Source of the DNA: Kordiimonas aestuarii
GTDB taxonomy: Bacteria > Pseudomonadota > Alphaproteobacteria > Sphingomonadales > Kordiimonadaceae
Assembly: GCF_025574465.1 (NCBI RefSeq)
Contig: NZ_JAOBPP010000018.1
Location: 1-64,000, forward strand
Direction: 5' to 3'
Length of the DNA stretch: 64,000 bases
Shown: positions 1-8,153 of the stretch, piece after piece
Layout of the letters: each line of letters begins with the position of its first letter
Position numbering within the stretch: the stretch's first letter is position 1
The notes under the pieces: generated by a model
What the model was told of the DNA's origin: nothing
The model's database searches: none
What the model saw: the letters and a program-made list of their open reading frames with translations, nothing else
Translations under genes and position numbers: made by a program

Positions 1-846
1 AAACTCATAAAAGGGATTCCCAAACAGGCGAAGATATGATTCAACGCTTCTCAAATCATTGAGGAGGTTTTGATGCGCCGCCGCCGGTATGAACTGACAG
101 ATTATGAATGGTCGATCATAGAGCCTTTGCTGCCGAACAAGCCGCGCGGGGTGCCTAGGGTGGATGACCGCCGGGTGATCAACGGCATCTTGTGGCGCTT
201 TCGGGCGGGAACGCCGTGGGCAGACATTCCCGAAAGATATGGTCCCTACACCACCTGCTACAACCGGTTTGTCCGCTGGCGCAAGGCCGGGGTGTGGGAC
301 CGACTGTTCGAGGCGGTGAGCAAAGCCCATGACGGTGACATCATTATGATCGACAGCAGCTGTGTCCGTGTGCATCAACAAGGGGCCACGGCAAAAAGGG
401 GGATCAGGACGATGGCTGCATGGGCCGTTCCCGGGGTGGACTGACCACCAAAATCCACGCCCTCGTCGATGCGGATGGTCTGCCGATCAGGCTTTCGCTG
501 ACTGCTGGACAGACCCACGACAGCAAACCGGCCCTTGATCTGATTGAGGACATCAAGGAGGAAGCGATCTTGCTCGCTGACAAAGCCTATGATACCGACG
601 CGCTTCGTGCCTTCACCACAGCGCGCAGAGCTTGGGCCAATATTCCGCCAAAAGCCAACCGCAAGCAGTCCTTTACCTTCAGTAAATGGCTGTACCGACA
701 CCGTAATCTCGTCGAGCGTTTCTTCAATAAGCTCAAGCACTATCGGGGCATTGCAACGCGCTATGACAAAAACCCGGAGAATTTCCTCGCCGCTGTAAAA
801 CTGGCTTCAGTCTGTATCTGGTTGAAAAATTATGAGTCTACGACCT
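1..846 (+). mobile_element. IS5-family (IS427-group-like) insertion sequence, left tip cut by window edge
   Basis: A short transposable element containing a two-frame DDE transposase. The right end, around 829-846, contains TTATGAGTCTACGACC. Its reverse complement matches the first bases of the window (AAACTCATAA against AGACTCATAA), so these are probably the terminal inverted repeats and only a few bases of the left end are missing. No target duplication can be checked because the left flank is outside the window. The family assignment comes from the transposase. Confidence 0.75.
70..444 (+). CDS. IS5-family transposase, frame A (N-terminal part)
   Basis: This is the N-terminal half of an IS427-type transposase. 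It holds the DUF4096-like N-terminal domain (LTDYEWSIIEPLLP, then GILWRFRAGTPWADIPERYG) and the first catalytic Asp region, IMIDSSCVRVHQ. The ATG at 73 follows GAGGAGGTTTTG, a strong ribosome binding site that could also serve the codon at 70. The conserved reading runs into frame B at the A5G5 run (393-402). There, A AAA AGG in the zero frame allows a -1 slip that gives AKKGDQDDG followed by MGRSRGG. Such two-frame organisation is normal for this IS group, so the gene is probably functional rather than broken. Confidence 0.8.
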   Translation: MMRRRRYELTDYEWSIIEPLLPNKPRGVPRVDDRRVINGILWRFRAGTPWADIPERYGPYTTCYNRFVRWRKAGVWDRLFEAVSKAHDGDIIMIDSSCVRVHQQGATAKRGIRTMAAWAVPGVD

Positions 847-848
847 AA
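420..848 (+). CDS. IS5-family transposase, frame B (C-terminal catalytic part)
   Basis: This is the C-terminal half of the transposase, with the RNase H-like DDE catalytic core. It contains GRSRGGLTTKIHALVDADG, then LLADKAYDTDALR (second Asp) and a late Glu in RHRNLVERFFNKLKHYRGIATRYDK, the Y-(2)-R-(3)-E-(6)-K signature of IS4/IS5-type elements. It is expected to be made only as a fusion with the upstream ORF through -1 frameshifting at about 393-399. The ATG at 420 lies inside conserved sequence and is unlikely to be a genuine start. The stop overlaps the right inverted repeat. Confidence 0.8.
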   Translation: MGRSRGGLTTKIHALVDADGLPIRLSLTAGQTHDSKPALDLIEDIKEEAILLADKAYDTDALRAFTTARRAWANIPPKANRKQSFTFSKWLYRHRNLVERFFNKLKHYRGIATRYDKNPENFLAAVKLASVCIWLKNYESTT

Positions 849-934
849 ACCGTTCGACAAATTCCCGCCCTCAATTTCTATGCTTATCATTTCAGTCGGC
901 TGTCATACAAGCATCGTCAGGCGCCTCATCCCGC

Positions 935-1004
935 TTAGCAGCCCCCGTAATTTGTCATATTAGGCGGCGTTAAGCGATCGCTCTCCATTATCGGGGGTTG
1001 CTAA
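935..1004. promoter_or_regulatory. Imperfect long inverted repeat upstream of PAS gene
   Basis: TTAGCAGCCCCCG (935-947) pairs with CGGGGGTTGCTAA (992-1004), 12 of 13 positions. About 44 bp lie between, including the palindrome GCGATCGC at 974-981. It sits in the non-coding stretch between the IS and the PAS-domain gene. It could be an operator pair or an RNA hairpin base; no function can be assigned. The weak 65-codon reading frame from 1015 to 1212 shows no recognisable domain and is not called. Confidence 0.3.
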
Positions 1005-1220
1005 AGTTGCGGACATGTCTAAATATTCAACCCATAAAGAAAAATGCCAGCACTATGGCGCACCCTCGTTTGTCTATTCTGTTCCCCAGAACAGCGGCAG
1101 AAAGCCCGTTTCCAGCCCACGGCCCGGAAATATAGATAACCCGGTTGGCCGCTGGCACATAAAGTTCACACGACAGCCAAATAATCTTGGCCTTGAAGTG
1201 GAGACAATGTGAAGGCCACG

Positions 1221-1823
1221 ATGTCGATGAAAAACGTGCTTGAAACGCTGTATCATTCGAAAGCGACGCAGGAGCTTGTCCGCTTCTGGCTCAACCTACC
1301 GCGTCCCGAAGGGCTTGTTTGTCCGAAACGTTCAGACTTCTCCTCTGCTCGAATTAATGGCTCACTTCCCGAAGTTTTTCTCAGTGAATGGTATGGCAAT
1401 GACGCGCTTGTCGTTGTGCAAGCGGGCACCGTACTGGACCGCCTGATTGGCCTGGATATGACCGGTAAAAATATTTTCGATATGACACCGCCGGAACTGG
1501 TCGCCGACGAACGCAACTATTATCAGCTACTCAGGGATCAGCCGTGTGCCGGATTCATCACGCGGTCCATGATCAATTTCGCCGATAAACCCTTTGTTTA
1601 CCGCACCGTACAAATGCCGCTCCTCGACCCGTTTCACAACGTTCGGTATTTCGTTGGCACCGGTTTCGTCATTGAAGGCAAACAATTGGAAGACGAATTT
1701 GGCAAGGTTGACTTCAAAAAAGCAAAGCTCGTGGAACGCCACTTCTTTGACATCGGCGCTGGTGTACCCGACACCAGCGACGGGGGCGCCAACGACAATG
1801 CCGACGCCCCGCAAAGCTCCTAG
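1221..1823 (+). CDS. PAS-domain protein (PAS_5/DUF-type, short)
   Basis: A protein of about 200 residues resembling the PF07310 (PAS_5) family, which is common in alphaproteobacteria. Visible family features are FWLNLPRPEGLVCPKRSDFSS, the central ERL-type loop replaced here by VVVQAGTVLDRLIGLDMTGKNIFDM, and the strand region VYRTVQMPLLDP. These proteins are single sensory-fold domains with no output module, and their ligand is unknown. A GTG at 1209 is possible, but AAGG precedes the ATGs at 1221 and 1227 at suitable distance. The tail (about residues 175-200) is Asp/Gly/Ala-rich and probably disordered. It converges on astB, 14 bp away. Confidence 0.6.
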   Translation: MSMKNVLETLYHSKATQELVRFWLNLPRPEGLVCPKRSDFSSARINGSLPEVFLSEWYGNDALVVVQAGTVLDRLIGLDMTGKNIFDMTPPELVADERNYYQLLRDQPCAGFITRSMINFADKPFVYRTVQMPLLDPFHNVRYFVGTGFVIEGKQLEDEFGKVDFKKAKLVERHFFDIGAGVPDTSDGGANDNADAPQSS

Positions 1824-1837
1824 ATTAAGAACCCTAC

Positions 1838-3175
1838 CTACTGCTGAAAGTCGTAAATACTACCCAGTTTCAGAATTTGGGTTAGCTCGTCCAGAGCTGC
1901 AAAACTTTCCTCCATTAGCATCGGGTCCCCAAGATCATCGGGTGTCACCCGGTCCCGGTAATGGTTATTCACCCATGCCTGCAAGGTAGAGACAAGGCCT
2001 TCATGCAGTACAGCATTGGCCCCGATGGCGCCCATGTCGTCGTCAGACAATGCAACACGCAGGCGCAGGCAGGCCGGACCACCGCCATTGCGCATGCTTT
2101 GGCGCACATCAAGATAGTCGGCATGGCTGATCAGCTCACCGCTTCCTGTCAACTCTTCGACATACGCCTTGGTTGAGCGCATCTCAGCCACCTCGCTTGG
2201 CAAAATAAGTGTCATGCCTTCGCGGTTTGGCGTTGATATAAGCTGGCTATTGAACAGATAGCTTTTCACAGCATCGGCAAGAGGCACGAGCGCGCGCGGC
2301 ACGCGCACAAAGTGCATCCGTATGTCGCCCATGGCGCCCTTGATGTCCCGCTCGAGCTGGTCCGGGTTTACAAAAGCGTCTTCATGGTAAAAAAACACAT
2401 CTTTGTTCGATACCGCCACCACATCGTTGTGAAAGGCGCCGGCGTTAATCGCCGCCGGGTTCTGCCGCACAAACAATGTTTTTTTGGGCGTCAGCCCATG
2501 CTGGCGCGCAACCGCGCGGCTTGCCTCTAGCGTTTGCCGCCCTGGATAGATAAGGTCATCTGCCTTCTCGAACGCGCCCCGGCCATACACAAAAAGCGCC
2601 ACACCAGTGTCACCATAGTCAGCGCAAAAGCGGTTATGGTTCGCTGCACCTTCATCACCCATATGAGTGCCGCCTTCAAGGGCGTTATGGTGCGCGAACC
2701 GGTCTCCTTCCGGGAATATCGCCTTAAGCACGCGTGCCGTTACCGGCCATTCGACAGACCGATGATACATCGCAGCAAGGTTGGCCGGAGTGAAATGGGT
2801 TCGTCCATCAGCCGTATCCGCAGAGGGAGATATAGTGGCGGCATTTGCTGTCCACATAGTTGCAGAGGATGTGACATTCGCCACAAGCGCCGGACTGGCC
2901 TCCCAGGCCTTGGCGAGCATCTCGCGGTCACTGCCCGTAAAGCCGTGCGCCCTTAAAGCCCTGAGGCTCGGCCTGTCATGTGGCGGCAGCACCCCCTGTG
3001 TCATGCCAAGGCTCATGAGGTGTTGGGCCTTCTCAAGCCCCTGAAGCGCGCCTTCGCGGGGGTTGGCGATGTCTCCCTTGTTGCTGGCTGACGCCACATT
3101 ACCATAGGAAAGGCCAGCATAGTTATGGGTCGGGCCCACAATGCCGTCAAAATTTGCTTCACGCCACGCCATCAT
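1838..3175 (-). CDS. astB: N-succinylarginine dihydrolase
   Basis: This is the second enzyme of the arginine succinyltransferase (AST) pathway. It hydrolyses N2-succinylarginine to N2-succinylornithine, two ammonia and CO2 in the cytoplasm. The 445-residue length is normal. The N-terminus (WREANFDGIVGPTHNYAGLS, ending SASNKGDIANPREGALQGLEK) is diagnostic. The catalytic His region ALEGGTHMGDEGAANHNRFC lies mid-protein, the second His region is AGAFHNDVVAVSN, and the nucleophilic Cys sits in NGGGPACLRLRVAL. Its ATG overlaps the astD stop in an ATGA arrangement, so it is translated from the same transcript as astA-astD. It is the last gene of the operon. Confidence 0.95.
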   Translation of the reverse strand: MMAWREANFDGIVGPTHNYAGLSYGNVASASNKGDIANPREGALQGLEKAQHLMSLGMTQGVLPPHDRPSLRALRAHGFTGSDREMLAKAWEASPALVANVTSSATMWTANAATISPSADTADGRTHFTPANLAAMYHRSVEWPVTARVLKAIFPEGDRFAHHNALEGGTHMGDEGAANHNRFCADYGDTGVALFVYGRGAFEKADDLIYPGRQTLEASRAVARQHGLTPKKTLFVRQNPAAINAGAFHNDVVAVSNKDVFFYHEDAFVNPDQLERDIKGAMGDIRMHFVRVPRALVPLADAVKSYLFNSQLISTPNREGMTLILPSEVAEMRSTKAYVEELTGSGELISHADYLDVRQSMRNGGGPACLRLRVALSDDDMGAIGANAVLHEGLVSTLQAWVNNHYRDRVTPDDLGDPMLMEESFAALDELTQILKLGSIYDFQQ

Positions 3176-4647
3176 TTGTCTCCCTTAAGCTTGAGACCTG
3201 CAGGCAAAGCGCCCACTGCAACCTTGCCCTCGGCCTGCTCCATGGTGGCCACGCCGTAGGCACAGTAGTCCGCGGCATAATACGCGCTTGGCCGGTGATT
3301 GCCTGAAAGGCCGACACCGCCAAATGGTGCCGTGGACGCAGCGCCGGTAAGCTGCTGGTTCCAATTTACAATACCGGCTTTTGCCCGTGGGTAAAAAGCG
3401 TCGTAAAGTGCGCGACTATCCGACAGCAGTCCCGACGCAAGGCCAAAACGAGTGTTGTTTGCTTCCCTGATGGCGGCGTCAAAATCTGCCACGCGGATAA
3501 GCTGGAGAAACGGTCCGAACACCTCTTCGTCCGGGCGATCCTTGACGTTTGTCACGTCCATCAACCCCGGTGTTATGAAAGCGTCACCTCGGCCAAGCTT
3601 CTCGCATTGGCGAATTGGCACACCGCCACTCGCGATGAGGTCCTGCTGTACCTTCAAAACAGCAGCTGCGGCGCGTGGCCCGATGAGAGGGCCCATGAAG
3701 GCCTGCTCCTCATCATCCCATGCACCCACGGTGATAGCGTCCATCACCTCTGCGAGGCTGTTCACGAAGATATCACCTTCTGTGCCTTCAGGCACGATCA
3801 GGCGGCGGGCACAAGTGCATCGCTGGCCAGAACTGATAAAGGCCGATAACACGGTGATGAGAGCTGCCGCCTGCTTGTCCTCAACTTTGTGGACAATCAA
3901 TGGGTTGTTCCCACCCATCTCTAGCGCCTGAATGACCTCAGGTCGCTCTACAAGCTGACGTGAAATGGCAAGCCCTGTGCGTGCGCTGCCGGTAAAGAGA
4001 AGTCCGTCAATACCTTTAGCCGCCGCAAGTGCCGCGCCCGTCTCTCGGCCACCCTGCACGAGGTTCAACACGCCTTTGGGCAAACCTGCGTCCGCCCAAG
4101 TTTTGGCCATGAATTCTGCCACGGCCGGGGTCAGCTCACTGGGTTTGAAAACCACGGTATTGCCCGCGATCAACGCAGGCACAATATGGCCGTTTGGCAA
4201 ATGGCCGGGGAAGTTATAGGGGCCGAAGACCGCCATGACGCCATGCGCCCGGTGCGCAAGCTTGGACCGGATGGCGCCATTAACGGCCTCCTTGAATCCG
4301 GTGCGTTCAGCATAGGCTGTAAGCGAGATTTCAACCTTGTTGGCCATCGCAGTGGCTTCGCCAGTGGCATCCCAAAGGGTTTTACCTGCATCCTGTGCGA
4401 CCAGCTTGGCGAGTTCGCCTCTTCGTTCCACCAGCAGCTCAGCATAACGGCGGATAATTTTAACCCGGTCGTCAAACGCCGTCATGACCCAGCTTTCAAA
4501 TGCAGCACCGGCGGCGCGCACCGCGTCCTCCACCTGCGCAGCTGTTGCTTCATGACCGGACCAGATCGCCTTGCCAGACGATGGGTCGGTCGAACGAAAT
4601 TCCTCCCCCAATCCCGGGAGCCATTCACCTGCAATATAATGCGTCAT
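3172..4647 (-). CDS. astD: N-succinylglutamate 5-semialdehyde dehydrogenase
   Basis: An NAD-dependent aldehyde dehydrogenase oxidising succinylglutamate semialdehyde to succinylglutamate, the fourth AST step. The 491-residue ALDH fold shows the Rossmann region FTGSARTGLAISRQL, the general-base Glu in ALEMGGNNPLIV and the catalytic Cys in SSGQRCTCARRLIVP. The N-terminus HYIAGEWLPGLGEEFRSTDP and the internal GVMAVFGPYNFPGHLPNGHI are typical of AstD rather than other ALDHs. It follows astA by 3 bp, with GAGG placed before its ATG. The astC transaminase that would make its substrate is not in the window; a general ArgD-type enzyme may supply this step. Confidence 0.95.
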   Translation of the reverse strand: MTHYIAGEWLPGLGEEFRSTDPSSGKAIWSGHEATAAQVEDAVRAAGAAFESWVMTAFDDRVKIIRRYAELLVERRGELAKLVAQDAGKTLWDATGEATAMANKVEISLTAYAERTGFKEAVNGAIRSKLAHRAHGVMAVFGPYNFPGHLPNGHIVPALIAGNTVVFKPSELTPAVAEFMAKTWADAGLPKGVLNLVQGGRETGAALAAAKGIDGLLFTGSARTGLAISRQLVERPEVIQALEMGGNNPLIVHKVEDKQAAALITVLSAFISSGQRCTCARRLIVPEGTEGDIFVNSLAEVMDAITVGAWDDEEQAFMGPLIGPRAAAAVLKVQQDLIASGGVPIRQCEKLGRGDAFITPGLMDVTNVKDRPDEEVFGPFLQLIRVADFDAAIREANNTRFGLASGLLSDSRALYDAFYPRAKAGIVNWNQQLTGAASTAPFGGVGLSGNHRPSAYYAADYCAYGVATMEQAEGKVAVGALPAGLKLKGDK

Positions 4648-4650
4648 TTT

Positions 4651-5697
4651 TTATTCCTCACTCTCGGTGGGTTTGGGCTGCTCCACCGGGCTATAACGGA
4701 TGACATCGCCTTCCTTGAGCTCAAGCGCATCGGCGGCTTTACGTGGCAGCCAGACACCACTTGAACCTTCAACCACATGGGTCAGCACAACCCGGAAGTT
4801 ATCGATGGACGGATTGGCAACAAGATGTACCGGGTCGTGGCGTTCACCATCCACGATCCCACCGACTGTGGTTTCAATGCTTTCGCGCGCTGTCCAGATA
4901 TCACGCTTGTGCACCTCCATTTCCGGCCCACCATCAAAGATGTCGACTGCACCGGAAAAACGGAAACCCTCTTTTTCCAACAGGTGAATAGCCGGGCGCG
5001 CACCGTCATGGGGTTTACCAATAACCGCGCGGGCGGCATCCGGCAGAAGGGAAGTGTAGATTGGGAATTTTGGCATAAGGTCAGCAATGAACTGGCTGTT
5101 GCCACGGCCATTGATCTCATCGGCATCTTTAAAGCTCATGCCAAAGAAGTGGCGCCCGATTGCCTCCCAGAACGGCGAGTTATGGTCATCATCCACCCAG
5201 CCACGTATTTCCGCGATAACCTGATTGGAAAAGCGCTCAGGGTGCGCAGCCATCATCAGATAACGCGCTTTTGACAGCAGCTTGCCCAGCTTGCCGATCC
5301 GGCAGTCTGGATCCAGAAACAGGGTCGCTACCTCGGTCGCGCCGACAAAATCGTTGGTTAGCTGCATCAGCTCGGTATCAACCCGCATTTCGGGTTCATG
5401 ACTAACCTGCGTCACATGCAACAGCCGGTAGCTGTAGAAAGGTTTGTCGAGCCCAAGGCCTACAATCAGCGCACTTGTCCCTATGACTTTACCAGTCTCG
5501 AGGTCTTCCAAAATCAGAAGATAGCTGAGCTGTTCTGTCACGCCCGGCGGCGCGTCAAAGGCTTTGATCGATGCCTTGATTTTTTCTTCTAACGTGGGTC
5601 GGTGATCAGGTAGTGTTGTCAGGCCGGTTCCCGTTTTCCGGGCAAGCGCCTGCAATCCATCAAGATCTTGCAATCGTGCTGGTCGCACCACAAACAT
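4651..5697 (-). CDS. astA: Arginine N-succinyltransferase
   Basis: The first and committing AST enzyme: it transfers succinyl from succinyl-CoA to the alpha-amine of arginine. The 348-residue single-subunit form starts with FVVRPARLQDLDGLQALARKTG and has the characteristic TGTGLTTLPDHRPTLEEKI, RIGKLGKLLSKARYLMMAAHPERF (a GNAT-like acyl-CoA loop) and FWEAIGRHFFGMSF. AGGA precedes the ATG by a suitable distance. It heads astA-astD-astB. The M20 peptidase lies upstream on the same strand with a gap of about 110 bp, so it may be a separate transcript or the first gene of the same one. Confidence 0.95.
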   Translation of the reverse strand: MFVVRPARLQDLDGLQALARKTGTGLTTLPDHRPTLEEKIKASIKAFDAPPGVTEQLSYLLILEDLETGKVIGTSALIVGLGLDKPFYSYRLLHVTQVSHEPEMRVDTELMQLTNDFVGATEVATLFLDPDCRIGKLGKLLSKARYLMMAAHPERFSNQVIAEIRGWVDDDHNSPFWEAIGRHFFGMSFKDADEINGRGNSQFIADLMPKFPIYTSLLPDAARAVIGKPHDGARPAIHLLEKEGFRFSGAVDIFDGGPEMEVHKRDIWTARESIETTVGGIVDGERHDPVHLVANPSIDNFRVVLTHVVEGSSGVWLPRKAADALELKEGDVIRYSPVEQPKPTESEE

Positions 5698-5806
5698 GAG
5701 TTAATCCTCATTTTAGATCCGGGCAGCATGTGAGGGCCCCGGTTGCCTCATGGCCGCACGGCCATGAAGGGAGTGAAAACGCGCCTCTAGTCTCCTCCTG
5801 CGCGCC

Positions 5807-7066
5807 TCATCCCTTGGCCTTTATAACGTCGTCAAGCTGTCCGCTTGCAAAGGCCATAAGAATCAATGCAGACAGCTTAGCTCTTTCTTTGAAGCTGTCC
5901 ACGCAAACAAATTCATCTGCACTATGGATCATGCCGCCCCGCACACCCAGCGTATCCACATTTGGCAGGCCGGCAGCGGCAAGGTTATTGCCTTCGCAGC
6001 AGCCACCCGTCGGCACATAGTCAACCTTGATGCCCAGTTCGCCTCCACACGCCTTGATCGCCTCCATCAGCATGATGTTGGCATCAGACAGCGCCTTGGG
6101 CGGGCGGTTGATGCCCCCATGCAGAGTGACGCTATAGCCGTCAACACCGTCCCATGTGGCAACAATCTCACCAACCTTGCGTTCAAAATACTCAGCGTGT
6201 TCAGGCTCTTTCAGCCGCACATTAAACCGGCACCATGCCATATCCGGCACCACGTTTGGCGCCACCCCGCCCCTTATCACGGCCGGGTTCACCGTCATTT
6301 CCTCGCGCTCGCCCGTGAGCGATGCAAGTGCCGTTACCATACTGGACAGCGCGACAACCGCATTGCGACCGTTGTGAAACTCCCGCCCCGCGTGGGCCGC
6401 CTTGCCACGCACCACGAGTGTATAGTTGCCACTGCCCTTGCGAGCCCCCGCAAGCGTGCCATCCGCCAACGCAGGTTCGTATGTTAGCCCGATATCCGCC
6501 GCTTTGGCGCGATCTGCCAGGATTTTTGCACTGGCGAGCGAGCCGGTTTCCTCGTCAGGTGACAACAGAATTTCCCAACCGACATGCTCGGCAAGTGGTG
6601 TTTCCTCAAATGCGCGCAGCGCATTCAAAATAACGAGAATACCGCCTTTCATGTCGGCAACACCGGGGCCGTTGATCGTGTCGCCGTCCAGCCAGACGGG
6701 CTCTTGAAACTTGTGATCTTTGGCGAAGACCGTGTCTGTATGTCCTGTCATCAAGACCCGGCGATTGGCGCCCGGCCGCTTGAACAGGCGAATGGTACGC
6801 CCGTTTTTTATTGTGACCAGTTCCCCCGCTTCGTTCACAGCTTCACCGTCGTCAAGGTCGATCAGTTCCACTTCGGGTTCGAGAACCTTGAATGCGTCCA
6901 GTACTTTTTTTTCCATCTCGTCAAGACCGGCAAGGTTCCTGCTCCCACTATTTACGCGAGACCACTCAAGCACCATATCGACCATGCACTGCTGGCGCGC
7001 GTCTATATTCGCGAGCGCCGCTTTTACAGCATCGTTTTCGGTCAGGCGGGCAAAGGTTGAAGACAT
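5807..7066 (-). CDS. M20-family metallopeptidase/amidohydrolase (candidate AstE replacement)
   Basis: A cytoplasmic di-zinc M20/M25/M40 hydrolase, 419 residues, nearest in look to glutamate carboxypeptidase/CPG2-type enzymes. Metal ligands and catalytic residues are visible: TGHTDTVF (His/Asp), GPGVADMKGG (bridging Asp), SPDEETGS (catalytic and ligand Glu pair), the dimerisation-lid His in GKAAHAGREF, and the final His in GGMIHSADEF. It has no signal peptide. The ATG follows AGGAAG. It lies directly upstream of astA on the same strand. The usual final AST enzyme, AstE (an M14-like aspartoacylase-family protein), is absent here. Because CPG2-like enzymes cleave N-acyl-glutamates, this one could release glutamate from succinylglutamate. 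That role is inferred from position only. Confidence 0.8.
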   Translation of the reverse strand: MSSTFARLTENDAVKAALANIDARQQCMVDMVLEWSRVNSGSRNLAGLDEMEKKVLDAFKVLEPEVELIDLDDGEAVNEAGELVTIKNGRTIRLFKRPGANRRVLMTGHTDTVFAKDHKFQEPVWLDGDTINGPGVADMKGGILVILNALRAFEETPLAEHVGWEILLSPDEETGSLASAKILADRAKAADIGLTYEPALADGTLAGARKGSGNYTLVVRGKAAHAGREFHNGRNAVVALSSMVTALASLTGEREEMTVNPAVIRGGVAPNVVPDMAWCRFNVRLKEPEHAEYFERKVGEIVATWDGVDGYSVTLHGGINRPPKALSDANIMLMEAIKACGGELGIKVDYVPTGGCCEGNNLAAAGLPNVDTLGVRGGMIHSADEFVCVDSFKERAKLSALILMAFASGQLDDVIKAKG

Positions 7067-7288
7067 GAAAGCTTCCTGTCGTCGCGTATGATTCCGGGCA
7101 TGTGTAGCCTTGAGGAGTACGAGACCGCCACGCCCGCGTCAAGCGCAGCTAAACTTACGAGGTAAACCGGTGGAAACCGCAAGATTTCACCGCATCGGCC
7201 ACTCGCCTCACCGCATTCGACCAAAGTTCAACCACTTTGTTGCTAATCTTTTTTCACAAAAACACAAAAGAAGCATGAGGAGGTAGCT

Positions 7289-8080
7289 TTGTCGAATTGT
7301 CCTAAGGAAGAACCGAAAAGGTCGACGGGACTAAAATCAACAGCGAGGATGCGTAAAATGAAAGCTCTAATAGTAGACGGTGAGGAACTGATCCGGCTTT
7401 CCCTGAAGGAAGTAATTTCGGTATCCAGTAACTTCGGCGAGATTATGGAAGCTGGAAGCCAACATGAGTTTCTGGCCAAAACCGCGAGCCACGACAAGTT
7501 GTCCCTGGTCGTCGTCCACCCATCAAGCCTTGGTAGTGATGGCGCTGATTGCCTGCGCCTTGTGCAGCGCCTATACCCCGACGCTGCTTTGGTCGCCATC
7601 ATGGACCGTGAGGGCCAGAATGTCGGTGACACAGGCAATATGGTCACCGTGCTAAGGAACGCCAGCGTCGGGCAGATGGTAACCGCCATCCGCCGTGCGC
7701 TTAAACTGCCGCTTGACGGTTTTGGTTCCGTCGCGAACAAACCTTCCCGCCCCGATGTTCGCGGTGCGCTGAAGCACGAGTTTGAACGCTTTCGCGACAA
7801 TACGGCCCCCAGTCGCTCAGCCATTGAAGGTGTTGACCTCGGTCGTCTGTCCTACCGCCAGAAACAAATTCTTGCGATGGCTGCCGATGGCCTTCCCAAC
7901 AAAGAGATCGCAGCAAGGCTCTCAATTGCCGAAGGCACCGTAAAAGCGCATATGCATGCCATCTTCAAGGTGTTGGGTGTTTCCAACCGTACACAAGCGG
8001 TTATCCGCTATGGCGCTGTGGGAAACGCAAGCCCAAAACCCGCCGCCCGCAGTGACTGGATGTACGCGACGGCAAGCTAA
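7289..8080 (+). CDS. LuxR/FixJ-type response regulator with degenerate receiver domain
   Basis: A DNA-binding transcription factor. The C-terminal LuxR helix-turn-helix is clear (about 185-245: LSYRQKQILAMAADGLPNKEIAARL, then AEGTVKAHMHAIFKVLGVSNRTQAV). The N-terminal part (about 24-140) folds like a receiver (KALIVDGEELIRLSL) but the phosphoacceptor position reads VVVHPSSL, with His where Asp is expected. The conserved Lys near beta-5 is also missing, so ordinary phosphotransfer is unlikely. The start chosen is TTG at 7289, because GAGGAGGT lies 4-5 bases upstream. In-frame ATGs at 7349 and 7358 begin exactly at the receiver fold but have weaker ribosome binding sites. It is a single gene followed by a terminator. 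No autoinducer-binding domain is present. Confidence 0.85.
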   Translation: MSNCPKEEPKRSTGLKSTARMRKMKALIVDGEELIRLSLKEVISVSSNFGEIMEAGSQHEFLAKTASHDKLSLVVVHPSSLGSDGADCLRLVQRLYPDAALVAIMDREGQNVGDTGNMVTVLRNASVGQMVTAIRRALKLPLDGFGSVANKPSRPDVRGALKHEFERFRDNTAPSRSAIEGVDLGRLSYRQKQILAMAADGLPNKEIAARLSIAEGTVKAHMHAIFKVLGVSNRTQAVIRYGAVGNASPKPAARSDWMYATAS

Positions 8081-8105
8081 CTGACACAATGTTTTGAATT
8101 AAAGG

Positions 8106-8132
8106 AAAGGCTGCCTGTGGCAGCCTTTCTTA
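8106..8132 (+). terminator. Intrinsic terminator after LuxR-type gene
   Basis: A perfect 10-bp stem AAAGGCTGCC / GGCAGCCTTT with a TGT loop, followed by CTTATTTG, 26 bp after the stop codon. The A/T flanks let it act in both directions, so it may also terminate the oppositely oriented mmsB transcript. Confidence 0.85.
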
Positions 8133-8153
8133 TTTGTTCGAAACCGCCGCAGC

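Noticed and set aside
1015..1212. 65-codon frame before the PAS gene
   Set aside because: No domain, poor ribosome binding site and unlikely composition; it probably arises by chance in leader DNA.
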